Source: Diprion similis
Taxonomy: Eukaryota > Arthropoda > Insecta > Hymenoptera > Diprionidae
DNA: 64,000 nucleotides
Reading direction: 5' to 3'
Assembly: GCF_021155765.1 (NCBI RefSeq)
Contig: NC_060108.1
Coordinates: forward strand, 8,901,425 to 8,965,424
This document shows, one piece after another, positions 61,801 through 64,000 of the stretch. Every line of letters begins with the position of its first letter. The first letter of the stretch is position 1. A program made the translations under genes and the position numbers. The notes below the pieces were generated by a model that worked only from the letters and a program-made list of their open reading frames with translations, searched no databases and had not been told where the DNA came from.

Positions 61801-64000
61801 AGGTTTCATTCGTAACTTGGTCAGAACGGTCAGAACCGACGAGAATCGAAGGTTTCTCATCCGAATACCAACTTTTTTCTGAATTTTCGGTGCGGGGCAG
61901 CTGAGTGTCTGGAGCTCTTTCGAACCCACCCAAGAATTTCAGGATCGGTTCATAAATAGCCGAGATCCGTTTTTAAAAATGTAGAATTCCTGGCTGTCTC
62001 GTCACTTAATCGAGATATCTTCAATTTTTCTGCTGGTCTGAGCTAAATGTCTGCGATTCTGACAAACGTGCATGACAATTCCAGGTTTCATTCGTAACTT
62101 GGTCAGAACGGTCAGAACCGACGAGAATCGAAGGTCTCTTATCCAAATACCAACTTTTCCCTGAATTTTCGGTGCGGGGCAGCTGAGTGTCTGGGGCTCT
62201 GTCGAACCCACCTAAGAATTTCAGAATCGGTTCATAAATAGCCGAGATCCCTTAAAAAATGTCGAATTTCTGGCTATCTCGTCTCTAAATCGAGATATCT
62301 TCAATTTTCCTGCTGGTCTGACCTGAATGTCTGCGATTCTGACAAACGCGCATGACAATTCCAGGTTTTATTCGAAACTTAGTCAGAACGGTCAGAACCG
62401 ACGAGAATCGAAGGTTCCTTATCCAAATATTGACTTTTTTCTGAATTTTCAAAGCAGGGCAGCTTAGTGTCTGGAGCTCTGTCGAACCCACCCAAGAATT
62501 TCAGGATCGGTTCATAAATAGCCGAGATCCGTTGAAAAAATGTAGAATTCCTGGCTATCTCGTCACTTAATCAAGATATCTTTAATTTTTCTGCTGGTCT
62601 GTGCTAAATGTCTGCGATTCTGACAAACGAGCATGACAATTCCAGGTCTCATTCGTAACTTGGTCAGAACGGTCAGAACCGACGAGAATCGAAGGTTTCT
62701 CAGCCAAATACCAACTTTTTTCTGAATTTCGAAGCAGGGCAGCTGAGTGTCTGGAGCTCTGTCGAACCCACCCAAGAATTTCAGGATCGGTTCATAAATA
62801 GCCGAGATCCGTTGAAAAAATGTGGAATTCCTGGCGATCTCGTAACTTAATCGAGATATCTTCAATTTTTCCGTCGGTCTGTGCTGAATGTCTGCGATTC
62901 TGACAAACGCGCATGACAATTCCAGGTTTCATTTGTAACTTGGTCAGGACGGTCAGAACCTACAAGAATCGAGGGTTTCTCAGCCAAATACCAACTTTTT
63001 TCTGAATTTTTGAAGCGGGGCAGCTGAGTGTCTGAAACTCTGTCGAACCCACCCAAGAATTTCAGGATCGGTTCATAAATAGCCGAGATCCGTTGAAAAA
63101 TGTAGAATTCCTAGCTATCACGTCACTTAATCGAGATATCTTCAATTTTTCTGCTGGCCTGTGCTGAATGTCTGCGATTCTGACAAACACGCATGACAAT
63201 TCCAGGTTTCATTCGTAACTTGGTCAGAACGGTCGGAACCGACGAGAATCGAGGGTTTCTCAGCCAAATACCAACTTTTTTCTGAATTTTTTTTTTAAGC
63301 GGGGCAGCTGAGTGTCTGGAACTCTGTCAAACCCACCCAAGAATTTCAGGATCGGTTCATAAATAGCCGAGATCCGTTGCAAAAATGTGTAATTTCTGGC
63401 TATCTCGTCACCTAATCGAGATATCTTCAATTTTTCTGCCGGTCTGAGCTAAATGTCTGCGATTCTGACAAACGTGCATGACAATTCCAGGTTCCATTCG
63501 TAACTTGGTCAGAACGGTCAGAACCGACGAGAATCGAAGGTTTCTCATCCGAATACCAACTTTTTTCTGAATTTTCGGTGCAGGGCAGCTGAGTGTCTGG
63601 GGCTCTGTCGAACCCACCCAAGAATGTCAGAATCGGTTGATAACTAGCCGAGATCCGTTAAAAAAATGTAAAATTCCTGGCTATCTCGTCACTTAATCGA
63701 GATATCTTCAATTTTTCTGCTGGTCTGTGCTGAATGTCTGCGATTCTGACATACCCGCATGACAATTCCAGGTTTCATTCGTAACTTGGTCAGAACGGTC
63801 GGAACCGACGAGAATCGAGGGTTTCTCAGCCAAAAACCAACTTTTTTCTGAATTTCGAAGCAGGGCAGCTGAGTGTCTGGAGCTCTGTCGAACCCACCCA
63901 AGAATTTCAGGATCGGTTCATAAATAGCCGAGATCCGTTGAAAAAATGTAGAATTCCTGGCTATCTCGTCACTTAATCGAGATATCTTCAATTTTTCTGC
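55853..64000. repeat. Large duplicated block, right copy (partner at 38172-46319)
   Basis: Same block as 38172-46319, 17681 bases away. Differences include a longer T-run near 63283-63295, AATAGCCGAG in place of AATAGTTGAG (58029 against 40348), and GATCCGTTTTTAAAAATG in place of GATCTGTTTTTCAAAATG (56911 against 39230). The duplication continues beyond the window. Confidence 0.9.

Larger units (their letters stand above)
18789..64000. repeat. Tandem satellite array, monomer about 281 bp, about 161 copies
   Basis: From 18789 to the window edge the sequence repeats every 280-282 bases without interruption. Constant blocks include GAGATATCTTCAATTTTTC, TGTCTGCGATTCTGACAAAC, GCATGACAATTCCAGG, CTTGGTCAGAACGGTCAGAA, GGGCAGCTGAGTGTCTGGA, CGAACCCACCCAAGAATTTC and CATAAATAGCCGAGATCCGT. 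45,212 bases divided by the observed spacing of 280.65 gives about 161 copies. No transposon or gene interrupts the array. Monomers at the left edge (18789-20160) are the most divergent. Minus-strand open frames of 64-118 codons recur at the monomer period, and two different frames of the same strand are open in the same monomers, so they are chance readings. The scale and homogeneity fit pericentromeric or other constitutive heterochromatin; that location is inferred. Confidence 0.97.

Noticed and set aside
18789-64000. Scores of open frames of 60-118 codons in the satellite, mostly on the minus strand, with similar proteins
   Set aside because: They recur at the monomer period, overlap each other in two frames of the same strand and change frame with every indel. 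They lack start-context or domain evidence. They are by-products of a sequence poor in stops.
18789-64000. CRISPR-like regular repetition
   Set aside because: The whole 281-bp unit repeats with no unique spacers, and the surroundings are eukaryotic.
18789-64000. CENP-B box in the monomer
   Set aside because: TTTCGGTGCGGGG superficially resembles it, but the required TTCG-N4-A-N2-CGGG spacing and the A are absent.

Overview
The window is eukaryotic and contains no recognisable host gene. The retroelement and DNA-transposon families, the short GT-AG introns in one transposase, and the tRNA-Tyr and tRNA-Leu primer-binding sites point to an arthropod, most probably an insect. I cannot name the order. 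About 18.8 kb of transposon-rich DNA abuts a tandem satellite array that fills the other 45 kb and runs off the right edge.

Left part. 1-3043 is AT-rich non-coding DNA with a large imperfect inverted repeat (701-822 against 932-1054) and two small direct repeats. 3044-7259 is a complete-looking hAT element: 12-bp perfect terminal inverted repeats (TIRs), an exact 8-bp target duplication CGGGTGCT, and a ZMYM1/TTF/DUF4371-type transposase broken by one stop and one frameshift. At 7726-7835 there is a very short LTR-like unit followed by a primer-binding site matching the 3' end of tRNA-Leu. 8692-12999 is a DNA transposon flanked by TTAA on both sides. It carries a spliced Mutator-like transposase-domain gene whose C-terminal part is a DnaQ-type 3'-5' exonuclease; the gene is now broken. 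Its right end lies inside the integrase of a decayed minus-strand BEL/Pao retroelement (13004-18746). That element still shows its 5' LTR (712 bp), a tRNA-Tyr primer site, gag, protease, RT, RNase H and integrase. The sequence left of the DNA transposon is not BEL, so its two flanks come from different elements.

Right part. From 18789 to 64000 the DNA is a tandem array of a monomer of about 281 bp, roughly 161 copies, starting 42 bp from the BEL LTR. Monomers belong to interchanging variants. The array has been built by repeated multi-monomer duplications: 3-mer, 6-mer, 18-mer and 19-mer units, and a block of at least 8.1 kb recurring 63 monomers away. Nearly every monomer keeps a CGAGAT / ATCTCG / CGAGAT dyad. 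The many short open frames in the array repeat with the monomer period and are not genes.

Nothing here looks like a functioning pathway. The most notable items are the TTAA-flanked transposase-exonuclease element, its mismatched flanks, and the higher-order structure and conserved dyad of the satellite.
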